Shown: positions 40,906-50,200 of the stretch, one piece after another
Numbering within the stretch: position 1 is the stretch's first letter
Layout of the letters: every line of letters begins with the position of its first letter
Origin: Polynucleobacter sp. AP-Reno-20A-A9
GTDB taxonomy: Bacteria; Pseudomonadota; Gammaproteobacteria; Burkholderiales; Burkholderiaceae
Reading direction: 5' to 3'
Assembly: GCF_018882085.1 (NCBI RefSeq)
Contig: NZ_JACVPB010000004.1
Location: 62,001 to 126,000, forward strand
DNA: 64,000 nt
The notes under the pieces: generated by a model
The model's database searches: none
Told to the model about the DNA's origin: nothing
What the model saw: only the letters and a program-made list of their open reading frames with translations
Made by a program: the position numbers and the translations under genes

Positions 40906-41346
40906 TTACTTGCGAAATCCTGCTTTTAATGAGCCACTAGCATTTTCAATCTGGGCATCTAAATCCCCTGCTTCTACAGCAATCTTCACCGTCTCTAGAG
41001 CTTTAACCAAGTCATCACCACTATCGACTTGAATACTGGGCTTGCCTTTGGCTAGCTCAATAATCCAGCTGCCATATCTAATGGAAACGCAGACTTTGCC
41101 CTCCTCTGTTTGAAACCACCACGGCTTAATACGTTTTGGAACTTCTACTTGCTTACGAACCCCCGTCTCCTTATCTTTAATACTGCGAAACTTCATTAGT
41201 ACAAAAGGCGTTCCTGACATCTGCCCTTTAGCCAACTGGATCTGCTCCCATAATCGACTCGAAAGCTTGTTCCTCCGAATCACAATTGCTGGTTGATGAA
41301 CCGGCTTCTTGAGAGCCACTAGTTTTAATGCGGTCAATGCGCTCAT
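40906..41346 (-). CDS. Hypothetical protein, possibly DUF6641 family
   Basis: A 146-residue basic protein. The start MSALTALKLVALKKP and the central KRIKPWWFQTEEGKVCVSIRYGSWIIELAKGKPSI resemble the DUF6641 family found on plasmids and integrative elements; this match is from memory and not certain. A very strong AGGAGG lies before the ATG. It is divergent from the 41718 gene across a repeat-containing control region. Confidence 0.55.
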   Translation of the reverse strand: MSALTALKLVALKKPVHQPAIVIRRNKLSSRLWEQIQLAKGQMSGTPFVLMKFRSIKDKETGVRKQVEVPKRIKPWWFQTEEGKVCVSIRYGSWIIELAKGKPSIQVDSGDDLVKALETVKIAVEAGDLDAQIENASGSLKAGFRK

Positions 41347-41717
41347 ATTTCCTCCTATAAATGAAAGAGCTATTTCAATTTATTTTCGGAATAATGAATT
41401 GGACAACCTCTTTTTTATTTTGACTAATTTTGAGCCAGAAATTAATGGGTTTTCTTAACAAGAGCTAAATACTTTTGCGAGTTGCTGTGTTTCAAAGTAC
41501 GGTCGCAAATGGATAAAGAAGTTACTGGTAGTGAGTTACTAGTTACTCGAGTGGCAAATGAGTAACTCTGGCTAGCAACACGACTTAGTGACTATCTCTT
41601 TGAGATCTGCAACTGAACTCAAAGCAACATCTTTTTGGATCTACTCCTCTAGCAACCAAGCTACGAAAGCAACAGCTCGCAACGAGAACTCAATCAATTT
41701 GAAAAAAGGAGAGCGAT
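41347..41717. promoter_or_regulatory. Divergent control region with GTTACT repeats
   Basis: 371 bp between divergent genes. GTTACT occurs at 41521-41526, 41535-41540 and 41542-41547. The arms AGTTACTC (41541-41548) and GAGTAACT (41560-41567) form an 8-bp inverted repeat with an 11-nt spacer. This resembles an operator or iteron cluster. A TTTTCTTAAC copy (41450 region) matches an arm of the palindrome at 42359-42386. No reading frame is seen. Confidence 0.5.
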
Positions 41718-42167
41718 ATGAGAGAAATTGCGGTTAGAGGATTTATGAATGAGAAATTTAATACCACCTTCGGTAAAGGCTTATTTAGAAGAGCGATGTT
41801 TAATGGCTCAGTAGAGCTAGGTAGCCCAAATCAAAAATACCTAGTTGATTACTTTGAATACAGTAACTGGGAAAATACTGCCAAAACAGATCAGCAGATG
41901 GCGACTGTTCGAAAACTTAGTGATGCTGGCATTGCAGGACAAGCTGGTGTTTTAATGTCTTGGATCCAACATTACGATCCACTCACTAAGACAAAGCAAG
42001 GTGTTGATGGATTTAGCATCTACTCCCCCGAAACTAGGGAGCTGCATGTAGAGATTGAGGATTTAGTAAACAACACCAAGGATTCCTGGACGCTAGATGT
42101 ACATTTATGTAAAAGCACCGGCGCCAATAAGCCAGTGTTTATAGCAACCAATGTGGATTTGAACTAA
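41718..42167 (+). CDS. Hypothetical island protein
   Basis: A 149-residue soluble protein, beta-rich in the second half (VDGFSIYSPETRELHVEIEDL, SWTLDVHLCKSTG). AGGAG lies at good spacing before the ATG. No family, signal peptide or membrane segment is seen. It sits between two regulatory-looking regions rich in inverted repeats and upstream of the short recombinase gene, so it may belong to the element's core rather than its cargo. Confidence 0.55.
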   Translation: MREIAVRGFMNEKFNTTFGKGLFRRAMFNGSVELGSPNQKYLVDYFEYSNWENTAKTDQQMATVRKLSDAGIAGQAGVLMSWIQHYDPLTKTKQGVDGFSIYSPETRELHVEIEDLVNNTKDSWTLDVHLCKSTGANKPVFIATNVDLN

Positions 42168-42511
42168 ATCACGCCATAAATCCATACAAGATTCACCTCA
42201 AATCAGCCCTATACGCAAAGATCTATCAGCCTCGCAATACTGAGTAGCTGGCATTACTAAAAACAGCGCATAGGGCTAATTTGAGCTACTAACAGTAATT
42301 CGTGGGATTTTCGCCACGATCACTACGCTATTTTGGATAAATACTAGTAATGAAAGGTGGTTAAGAAAATTGTACTTTTCTTAACCTGCCTTGTAAGTCA
42401 TTGATTCTTGGAAGATATTTTTTGATGGCCAAATAAACAAATTTCGGTCGACCTTTTAAGACTTAGAAAACATACTAAATACAGACTTTTTATTTATCTA
42501 AGGAGAATTAA
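42168..42511. promoter_or_regulatory. Structured region with nested inverted repeats upstream of the short recombinase
   Basis: 344 bp without a gene. (1) CTCAAAT-C-AGCCCTAT-A-CGC (42197-42216) pairs with GCG-C-ATAGGGCT-A-ATTTGAG (42266-42285), a 20-position inverted repeat around 49 nt. (2) TCGTGG (42300-42305) pairs with CCACGA (42314-42319). (3) GGTTAAGAAAA (42359-42369) and TTTTCTTAACC (42376-42386) form a perfect 11-bp inverted repeat around TTGTAC. These could be recombinase sites, operators or structured RNA. Confidence 0.6.
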
Positions 42512-43078
42512 ATGGCACAAGCAAAAACACTATCTCAAACAGAACTAGATCTAGTTCTTAATTACGTCAGCAGCAAAAAATATGCCTTGCGCGATAGAGC
42601 GTTAATACTTACAAGCTTTCTTGGTGGACTTCGCGTTGCCGAAATTGCCAGCTTGAAAATGGGCGATGTATTAAATCTCGATGGGACTATTAAAAATGAA
42701 ATCCGCCTATCGGCATCACAAACCAAGGGTAAGCACCCTAGGACTGTATTTGTCTCACAGCGTTTACAGACTGAATTGGCCAACTACTTAACAACAAGAT
42801 ACATAAAAGAAGCTGACATCCCCCTCTTTCATACAGATCATCGTTTGGGATTTAGTGCTAATGGCTTATGTGTGTGGTTCTATCAGCTTTATAAGAATGT
42901 TGGCATTAGCGGTGGCAGCAGCCATTCAGGAAGAAAATTCTTTATTACTACCCTCGCTAATAAAGGGATTGGTGTTCGAATCTTAGCCAGCCTTGCAGGT
43001 CATAGATCGATTGCAGTGACTCAGAGATATATCGATGTCAATGATGAGCAAAAGAGGAATGCTGTCGAGCTAATTTAA
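42512..43078 (+). CDS. Short tyrosine recombinase (FimB/XerC-like catalytic domain)
   Basis: A 188-residue site-specific recombinase. All catalytic positions are visible: Arg41 (LGGLRVAEI), a Lys at 72 or 74 (SQTKGKHPR), His138 and Arg141 (SHSGRKFF), His164 (LAGHRSI) and Tyr173 (TQRYIDV). The N-terminal core-binding domain of long integrases is missing, as in FimB/FimE-type invertases. AAGGAG precedes the ATG. It is distinct from the island's long integrase and may act on the inverted repeats just upstream. Confidence 0.85.
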   Translation: MAQAKTLSQTELDLVLNYVSSKKYALRDRALILTSFLGGLRVAEIASLKMGDVLNLDGTIKNEIRLSASQTKGKHPRTVFVSQRLQTELANYLTTRYIKEADIPLFHTDHRLGFSANGLCVWFYQLYKNVGISGGSSHSGRKFFITTLANKGIGVRILASLAGHRSIAVTQRYIDVNDEQKRNAVELI

Positions 43079-43083
43079 ATGGC

Positions 43084-43101
43084 AGTCGGGTAAAACCGAC
43101 T
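43084..43101 (+). repeat. Island hairpin repeat, copy 2
   Basis: AGTCGG and CCGACT around GTAAAA, followed by CTAACA. It fills the 23-nt gap between the convergent short recombinase gene and the 43102-43917 gene. Confidence 0.8.
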
Positions 43102-43917
43102 CTAACAGGCATGCCTAGTCAATTGCAATACTCGATCTTTTGCGCAGTCAAACTCGTGATTACCTAATGAAAATAATCGGCTAGCAAAATTTTCATCTTC
43201 AAAATTAAAGCGGGTTTGAAAGCTTTTACCTAATTCTTGTTGTGGGAATATACCAAGTGCAGCCTGCTCTGAGATATTTAAAGCGCTTTCCTTGTGCCTC
43301 ATGACCATTAAGGTCATATGGCGCCGCATATGATCATCCCCACTTTTGTGCCTTGCTGCCAATGGGTCTAACCTCCCGATAAAGCGATCTACTAGCATTG
43401 CCATTGCCCCAGCCCTCCAGAGCTCAGTATCGGGATTTAAAGCCATGGTGTAGATTAGGAGTAAATCTTTCCACATATTCTTTAATTTAGCGCCTTTAAG
43501 TACTTGACTATGAATTTGCTTGATTTGAGTATTTGGCCAAATTTGCGATAAAGCATTAACCAGTTGGGATATTGATGGGGGGTCTTGATCGCTACAAAGC
43601 TTTAGCAATACGTCGTCATCACAAACAAAAAACCTGTCTTTGCCTTTAATAATTTCAATTACTGGAGGAGACGAATCCATCAGCTGCTTCTTATGACCTT
43701 CAAACCAAGTCGTAAATGGACAATCTAAGACACAACCGTACTTGGAGTAACAATCTAAGATCTTACGATTATCAAGACTCATTTTCTTAGTTAATCGTTT
43801 TGGTCTCACATACTTGCTAGCGGCGGTATAGCTAGGACTTATACGTAAAAAGTTAAAGAAAAGCCTCGCCATCTCCTGATGACAGTCTTGCTGCTCCGCA
43901 CAAAGTTTTCCGCCCAT
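43102..43917 (-). CDS. Hypothetical island protein
   Basis: A 271-residue soluble, mostly helical protein with no recognised domain. Cysteines at CYSKYGCVLDCPFTTWF (about 56-72) could bind metal. The segment AGAMAMLVDRFIGRLDPLAARHKSGDD followed by MRRHMTLMVMRHKESAL is basic and helical. GGAG lies 8 nt before the ATG, which supports this start. It is convergent with the short recombinase gene and divergent from the 44055 gene. It looks like element-core rather than metabolic, but this is inference. Confidence 0.5.
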   Translation of the reverse strand: MGGKLCAEQQDCHQEMARLFFNFLRISPSYTAASKYVRPKRLTKKMSLDNRKILDCYSKYGCVLDCPFTTWFEGHKKQLMDSSPPVIEIIKGKDRFFVCDDDVLLKLCSDQDPPSISQLVNALSQIWPNTQIKQIHSQVLKGAKLKNMWKDLLLIYTMALNPDTELWRAGAMAMLVDRFIGRLDPLAARHKSGDDHMRRHMTLMVMRHKESALNISEQAALGIFPQQELGKSFQTRFNFEDENFASRLFSLGNHEFDCAKDRVLQLTRHAC

Positions 43918-44054
43918 GCGGATATCTCCAGCCTAAATTTACCTACTTTTTTTAATTCTAAATTTTGTATGTATTCACTACAGGGATGCTGAAGTGAAAT
44001 CAGATTGTGAATGGAATTCACCATCACATTTTTAACAATTTCAGGAGAAAATCC

Positions 44055-44879
44055 ATGAGTGAAACTACTGTAGTCGAATCAGGCGTTAGCGCCCCTAACG
44101 CTGAAAAAACGAATGCCAACCCTTTTGCAGTGGGAATTGGCAATTTATTAACAGGCAGCAATCCAGAAAAAGCCATTGGCGACTCTATTGATCGCCTAGC
44201 TGAATATCGCAAAAACTGGGAAAGTAATGAGCTTTCTAGTGCAAATGATGTCTTGTATGGAATATTGCAGCATTGTTACGCCTTAAACAACACAATGCAA
44301 GGCTCAGACAGTATTGCCAAAAGCCTTAAAAAAGGTCTAGCGAACTACATCAAGACCCATGAATACAAGTTCAGCGACAGCTCGCCACTAATCACTAAGA
44401 TCGTGAAATGTGTATTTGGTGTTGATCGTCGTAGGGTTAATGCCTATAGCACAGCTATGAAGGCAGCAATGGCTGAGAGAGTGAGCGTACTTGATCTACC
44501 AAAATATTTCCGTGAAAAAGGTGGCGTTGAGGAAGTTAGACGCTCTGCTAATAGCAAAGGCAAATCGATTGCTCAGAAGGTGGAATTAGGGCGTACCGTA
44601 CTCGATGGCGAAATACTAGCGAAGGTACAAAGTGATTCTCTTAATGCGTCATTTTCAAATGAGCAGCTAGAGGAAGGCGTTGTATTGCTAGCAACACGAG
44701 AAGATGACGGCAGTTTTGCAATCCGCAGAGTCATCCAAAGTGGAACAGCAGTTAAATCAGCGTTAGCAGCTTGCTCCAGTGTTGGCGCTGAAAAAGAAAA
44801 AGCACAGAAACTATCTGATGAGGCTAAAGCAATTGAAGATGAGCGTTTAGCAGCCCAAGCAAAACTCAAAGCCGCTTGA
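44055..44879 (+). CDS. Hypothetical island protein, possible partner of the AAA ATPase
   Basis: A 274-residue protein, largely helical, with an N-terminal low-complexity stretch and a C-terminal coiled coil rich in Ala, Lys and Glu (about 245-274). The ATG at 44055 is chosen for its AGGAG 7 nt upstream; a longer reading to 44007 lacks one. The gene is followed 82 nt later by the ATPase gene, also with a strong binding site, so the pair is probably one operon. No family is recognised. Confidence 0.55.
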   Translation: MSETTVVESGVSAPNAEKTNANPFAVGIGNLLTGSNPEKAIGDSIDRLAEYRKNWESNELSSANDVLYGILQHCYALNNTMQGSDSIAKSLKKGLANYIKTHEYKFSDSSPLITKIVKCVFGVDRRRVNAYSTAMKAAMAERVSVLDLPKYFREKGGVEEVRRSANSKGKSIAQKVELGRTVLDGEILAKVQSDSLNASFSNEQLEEGVVLLATREDDGSFAIRRVIQSGTAVKSALAACSSVGAEKEKAQKLSDEAKAIEDERLAAQAKLKAA

Positions 44880-44961
44880 ACTTGTTGTTTGCTATCTGAT
44901 TGCTGGTATTTACTCCCTAAGATAAATCCAGCAATCATTTCATTATTTTAAGGAGATTGCG

Positions 44962-45711
44962 ATGCATAACCCTAGACCACCCTCTATTGTCATACAAGCA
45001 CCCGGATGTTTAGATGATTTTGCTTTACAACCTAATAGTCGATTTAAGCTTGAATCCATACTTGATTTAAGTCTGCCTATTCCAGCTAACGGTATTTGTG
45101 GGATTGTTCTATATGGTTTATACGGAACTGGTAAAACTACTCTGGCCAACTTATTGCCAGGCTTAATTGAAACGGCCAAAGTCAATCCTGCTTGTGCAGC
45201 AATGAATGCTGGATCTATCGTTGATACAGAAGATCCTAATTCAGATTATTTTGCCTGCGCACAAGGTCAGAATGGCGCTCAATTAACTCAATCGATTCAA
45301 AATAGAACCACTTATATGTCATTTAATAGTAGTGGTCTGCATTACATCATCATGGATGAGGTTGATGTCTTAACCCCAGCAGCGCAAGCAGGCTTCAAAT
45401 CAATCATGAATCGTAAAGACGTCATATTCATCATGACTAGCAATAACTTAGATCAAATTGATAAAGGCATTCAGAATCGATCAATTTTGATTGATATGAA
45501 TGTTCCACCAATTAATGATTGGCGACCAATTTTGCGTCGTGTTTATGAAAATGCAGGTCTACTAGCACCGCCTGATGATGTATTAGATCAAGTGGTTCAG
45601 GCTGGTAGAGGATCAGCTCGAAGCATTTTTTCAGATATCGTGATGAGCGTTAACCAAGAGGTGAGAGAAAAGCATGAGACTCACTTAATTACCCTTAAAG
45701 CATGCAGTTAA
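44962..45711 (+). CDS. AAA+ ATPase, clamp-loader-like
   Basis: A 249-residue AAA+ protein. It has Walker A GLYGTGKTT (52-60), Walker B YIIMDEVD (128-135), a sensor 1 MTSNN (158-162), and QNRS (171-174) at the arginine-finger position. A short helical lid follows. The arrangement is closest to clamp-loader / RFC-small-subunit type ATPases, but it is shorter and lacks the collar domain. A role in element replication or stability is plausible. AAGGAG precedes the ATG. Confidence 0.75.
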   Translation: MHNPRPPSIVIQAPGCLDDFALQPNSRFKLESILDLSLPIPANGICGIVLYGLYGTGKTTLANLLPGLIETAKVNPACAAMNAGSIVDTEDPNSDYFACAQGQNGAQLTQSIQNRTTYMSFNSSGLHYIIMDEVDVLTPAAQAGFKSIMNRKDVIFIMTSNNLDQIDKGIQNRSILIDMNVPPINDWRPILRRVYENAGLLAPPDDVLDQVVQAGRGSARSIFSDIVMSVNQEVREKHETHLITLKACS

Positions 45712-45716
45712 GTGAT

Positions 45717-45746
45717 ATGTAGCGTCGGGTAAAACCGACACTACAT
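45717..45746 (+). repeat. Island hairpin repeat, copy 3
   Basis: ATGTAG-C-GTCGG and CCGAC-A-CTACAT around GTAAAA form a 30-nt palindrome between the convergent ATPase and integrase genes. Its right arm includes the integrase stop codon. Confidence 0.85.
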
Positions 45747-46961
45747 GATTGCCCCTGCCAATCTTTCCGCACTCATCATTGGTGTTAATTTTGAATAATG
45801 ACGTTCAATCATCCCTACGCTAGTACCCATTTGTTTTGCCAATGTGTGAATATCAATACCATCTGCCAATCTAAATGTAGCGTAGGTATGTCGCAGGCTA
45901 TACAAGGTTCTATTCTTACCAGTAGCATCCTTTAATAAATTAGATTCAAGCATTAGCCGCTCAAATACACTATCTAGACTATGCGGAGCATCCCCTTCGG
46001 GAAATACAAATACTTTCTTATCCAATTTGGCCTCAATCACCGCCTCTAGGTTCTTATAAGGCAATGCCTGCCAAGCAATTAAACGCTCTAAAGCCTCGAT
46101 CACAAAATGTCTTGCTATTAGGTATCTAGGGCCCGTTTTGCCTGATACCCAAATTCTTAGGTAACGCTGCTCCCCAATCCAATGCCACTGCAGGGCCTTC
46201 CAGCGAATTGGCATGCTCTCCGTTCCTTGTCTAATGCCTGTTCCTAACAAGAACTCCACATAGACCCTGCACAGCCTTCTCATGTGATTACTACGTTGAT
46301 TGCGGCCAAAACGCTCCCAGTCCCGCATGTATTCCAGCAAGTAATTGATCTCTTGGTGGCTAAAGGCTGGCCTGATCTCTGCCCTATCGGCAGCAACCTC
46401 CAACAATGGAATGGTTCGATGTCGGTGAATTAATCCCTGATCCCTGGCTCGCTCTATTACACGCTTATATAGACCAGAATGGCGCCTTTGTGTGTAAGTT
46501 TTAGGATTCTTACCCATCTTGGAGATTCGCCAAGCCACATAGTCATCCACTAACTCTTGGGTAATGTCATTGATTTGGAAATTACCAAAGAATGGGATTA
46601 AGTACTTGGTATAGATATGAATGTAGTCAACATGGGTACGCTTATTGGGATTGGCTTGGACTACTCGGGCAGCCATAGCCAGCTCTTGATTGGCTAATTG
46701 ACGAAAGGTCTTGGACTTAATGGCTAGATCACTGGCTAGCTTGACCTTAACGGTTTCATATATGGCAATTGCTTGGGTGGTGGCTTCAGCTACTTGATCA
46801 GATCCAGTGCTGGCCGAATGCCAAGAGCCAGTAGATAACTTAAAACGGCATTGCCATTGGTGGCTATTGTGTCTTTTATAGAGGGTGACGGCGCCATCAA
46901 GGAGTTTGATAGGCTCATCGTCAGTGATAACAGTGGAAAATAATAGCGATAAATTATTCAT
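45741..46961 (-). CDS. Tyrosine site-specific integrase
   Basis: A 406-residue phage-type integrase, the likely enzyme that inserted the island at tRNA-Arg. It has an N-terminal arm-type region, a SAM-like core-binding domain (about 85-185) and a catalytic domain with Arg (GTGIRQGTE), Lys (SGKTGPRY), Arg (LYSLRHTYATF) and the Tyr nucleophile (MIERHYSKL). The ATG at 46961 is preferred. The longer reading to 46991 uses TTG and would place a perfect palindrome inside the coding sequence. Unlike most integrases it is not adjacent to the att site but lies mid-island. Confidence 0.9.
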   Translation of the reverse strand: MNNLSLLFSTVITDDEPIKLLDGAVTLYKRHNSHQWQCRFKLSTGSWHSASTGSDQVAEATTQAIAIYETVKVKLASDLAIKSKTFRQLANQELAMAARVVQANPNKRTHVDYIHIYTKYLIPFFGNFQINDITQELVDDYVAWRISKMGKNPKTYTQRRHSGLYKRVIERARDQGLIHRHRTIPLLEVAADRAEIRPAFSHQEINYLLEYMRDWERFGRNQRSNHMRRLCRVYVEFLLGTGIRQGTESMPIRWKALQWHWIGEQRYLRIWVSGKTGPRYLIARHFVIEALERLIAWQALPYKNLEAVIEAKLDKKVFVFPEGDAPHSLDSVFERLMLESNLLKDATGKNRTLYSLRHTYATFRLADGIDIHTLAKQMGTSVGMIERHYSKLTPMMSAERLAGAIM

Positions 46962-46963
46962 AA

Positions 46964-46988
46964 CAAGTGTCTCGTTACGCGACACTTG
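46964..46988. promoter_or_regulatory. Palindromic operator-like site at the integrase start
   Basis: CAAGTGTC and GACACTTG form a perfect 8-bp inverted repeat around TCGTTACGC, two bases before the integrase ATG. The position suggests autoregulation, excisionase binding or an mRNA hairpin over the start. Confidence 0.5.
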
Positions 46989-47033
46989 CAAGCTTAATTT
47001 CAGATTTAGGTTTGGACGACCTGAATTATTTAC

Positions 47034-47055
47034 TGTCGGTTAAACCGACACTACA
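47034..47055 (+). repeat. Island hairpin repeat, copy 4
   Basis: TGTCGGTT-A-AACCGACA is a perfect 17-nt palindrome followed by CTACA, the same right flank as copies 1 and 3. It lies between the integrase start and the autotransporter 3' end. Confidence 0.82.
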
Positions 47056-47154
47056 GCATCAGGGCCGCGATGGGCTGTTGCTAATCACAAAGCAGCCATC
47101 ACACTACTTATTGACGACAGGCTCAAAACGACCCACAATTGCCGTTCGGGGCAA

Positions 47155-47177
47155 CAAAAAACCTGCCGCAGCAGGTT
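47155..47177 (-). terminator. Terminator of the autotransporter gene
   Basis: The stem AACCTGC (47160-47166) pairs with GCAGGTT (47171-47177) around CGCA. On the minus strand it is followed by TTTTTTGTTG, 26 nt past the stop. Confidence 0.85.
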
Positions 47178-47202
47178 CTTGTTTAAGTCTAAATGAACTT
47201 CC

Positions 47203-50200
47203 TTATAAGCCAATCGTATAAGTCGCCATCACCGTAGTTGTCGATACTGCTTGGAATGGCTCTTGGCGATAGATGCCATTGATACCTACACGTTGGTTCT
47301 TCTCTACATCGTAATAAGCCCCAATAGTAGCGGTAGGTCTGGTTTTAACGGGATTAGCATTAAAGTTGATTGGAGTTAATCCAGTTACTCCAGTAGCAGA
47401 GTAAGTACCATTAGCAGTATTGGTATCAGTCTCGACACCAGCACTAGCGTATACCGTTGCTTTAGGAATAAAGCGGTATGAAGCACCTAGTCCTGCTAAT
47501 GCGGTAGTGGCATTGGTATTGAGTGCTGAGTAAGTCAGGGGCGCGGTCACTGTTGAAGATGCACCTTCGGTGTAGCCACCCATGTTGTTTTGGGTATAAC
47601 GCATGCCAACATACGGGCTAACAATTACCTCTGGCAGGACTGCAAAACCATACTTGGCTTGTATCTGAGCACCTTGGCTTATCAAATTAGACGAGCCAGT
47701 ACCAGGATCTGATGTTCCAACCACAGAACGGGTCACAGTTGTATTCTTTTGCCCATAAGCAGCAGAGACCTTCACCTCTGTACCGGTACCATCCAAGCGC
47801 TCATTCCAAGCGCTAAAGAGGCCGATCAACGGGGAGTTATTCCCTAATTTGACTGTGCCACCAGGGCTATTGGTAGAAAGGTTTTGATCTGCGTACGCAC
47901 CAATTCGGTAATTAGCATGGGGGCGATACGCTGCAATTAATAAGCCGCTCGTATTGTTAATTCCTTCTGATTGCACAGCGGTATTGCGTCCACCAACAGA
48001 AACGCACACATCATTAGCGCCAAAGACATTACAGTCATAAGCAAAGCTATTGGCTAATACGGAGTTTTGTAGTGTGTAGATGCCTTGCAAAACAGCAGCG
48101 GTATTGACTAAGGATTGTTGCGTATCGACTGTACCGGCACTCAAGGTGAGGTAGGCATTATTAAGGTCATATGATAGCGCTGAGTTCAAAGTGCTATAGC
48201 TGGCCAGATTGCCAGTGAGGCCAGAGAACTTGCCAGTCAATCCAGATGAAGTCAGAACCGTGTAGGTCCTCTTGGTATAAGTGCCACTAGTGGCATCAAT
48301 CACAAAACCACCAGCAAGACTTGCTGTTCCTGCAACCGCTAAAACGCTATTCGCTGTTGGCGTAATAGAGGTGGATAAAGTACCACCCGCTGTTTGCACA
48401 TAGTTACCAGCAACGCTCAAGGTTCCAATAGAGCCGCCAGGAGCTACTCTGCCGCTATTAGTTACGTTTCCACCAACACCGCCGTGACCAGCTAAAGTAC
48501 CTGCAGCTTGCACCGTTACATCGCCCGCTAACCGTGCTGTATTGTTTGCTTCTGAAGAGCCAACACTTAAAGTGCCGCCTGCTACTGTGGTGCCACCGGT
48601 ATATGTATTAACGCCATTCATATACGTAGTGCCAGTACCGTTGAAAGTCATTGCACCAGGGCCCGAGAACACACCAGATAAAGTGGCTGAGCCACCAGAT
48701 GGTGAGGTAATTGTGCCGCCACTAGAATTGACTGCAAAAGCTTGGTTAGAGTTATCGCCATTGAGCAAAGTTAAAGTTCCGCCTGCAAAGACGGGATTTA
48801 ATGTATTGCCTACATCGCTCAAATAATTTCCAGAATTAGTAACGATGTTACTAGAGGCAACATATGAGGGGAATAGCAAATCCCACATATTGGTAGTCCC
48901 AGCAGTTCCAGCCTCTAGCACTAAATTATAGAGATACCCGCCATAGGTCCCTGTAAAACTCGACGATGTAAGCAAGCCTGCATCCACCCCAGAAATTACA
49001 TTCAAGTAGCTTGATGACTTAACCAGTCCACTATAAATTCCGAAGTTAGTTGTACCAGTACCGCCATCCCAATTAGTTACGGAGGAAGCAGCTAACTTGC
49101 CGTAAGTATTGGCGTTAGTCCCAAGAATAATGTTGTAGTTTTTAGGGAGGCTACCAGAGAAAGTGAGGTCTGACTGTGCATTTGAGAGCGTAAAGGATGT
49201 GAGTGAAGATGAATTATTAACAATATTTGCAGCTGGCCGTGCACGTGTAGAGGCGCCAGAGGAAATAATGCCTTGATTGATAATATTGATCGATCCACCT
49301 GCACCAGATCCAATATTGATTCCCGCTCCACCAGAGTAACCGGCCCCACCAGTGATGCTGCCTCTATTAGTAATGGTTGTTGTTCCATTTCCGTCTATGG
49401 CAACTCCAGCACCACTTCCGCCCTGAAAGTATGCCCCACCACCAGCGCCACCAGTAATGGAGCCTCCGCTATTGTTGTTTATGGTCGTACTTCCTGATCC
49501 TGCAACAGATACACCAGCGCCCGCAGTTCCGCCAACTCCTCCACCAGAAAATGCATTGTGTCCAGCACCACCAGCGCCGCCAGTAATTAAGCCACTATTG
49601 GCTATGGATGTGGTTCCCGATCCAGAAATACCAATACCAACACCGCCGGCTGCACCCCAGCTACGTAGATAAAGATCTTGGTATCCAGCACCACCTGCAC
49701 CACCAGTAATCGAGCCAGCATTGGAGATGACTGCACCCGCTCCAGAAATAGATATGCTAGCCGCACCATAGCCAGCAGTTGTTATTTGAGAGGCAGAAGG
49801 ATTTCCAGTCACATTGCTGCTACCATTGCCGCCACCCCCACCGGTGATACCCCCGGAATTTATCAACGTAAAACTACTACCACTAAGGGCTACACCGCCA
49901 TTACCGCTGCCACTTCCACCCAAGGAAATGGCACCAGAGCCTCCTAAAATAGATCCGCCAGAATAATTTGTTAATGAGAAATTGGAGCCACTCAAACCAA
50001 TCCCACCATTACCGCCTAGGCTGCTAAAAGATGTTCCGCCTGTACCGCCAACAATTGAGCCAGAATTGCTAATAGCTGATGCGCTGCTGCCTGAAAGAAT
50101 GGATACGCCAATACCGCCTGCACCCCCCGTGCTACTTTGGTTATAACCTCCTGCACCACCATTAATGCTTCCATGATTGGAAATATTGTTTGAAGTGCCG

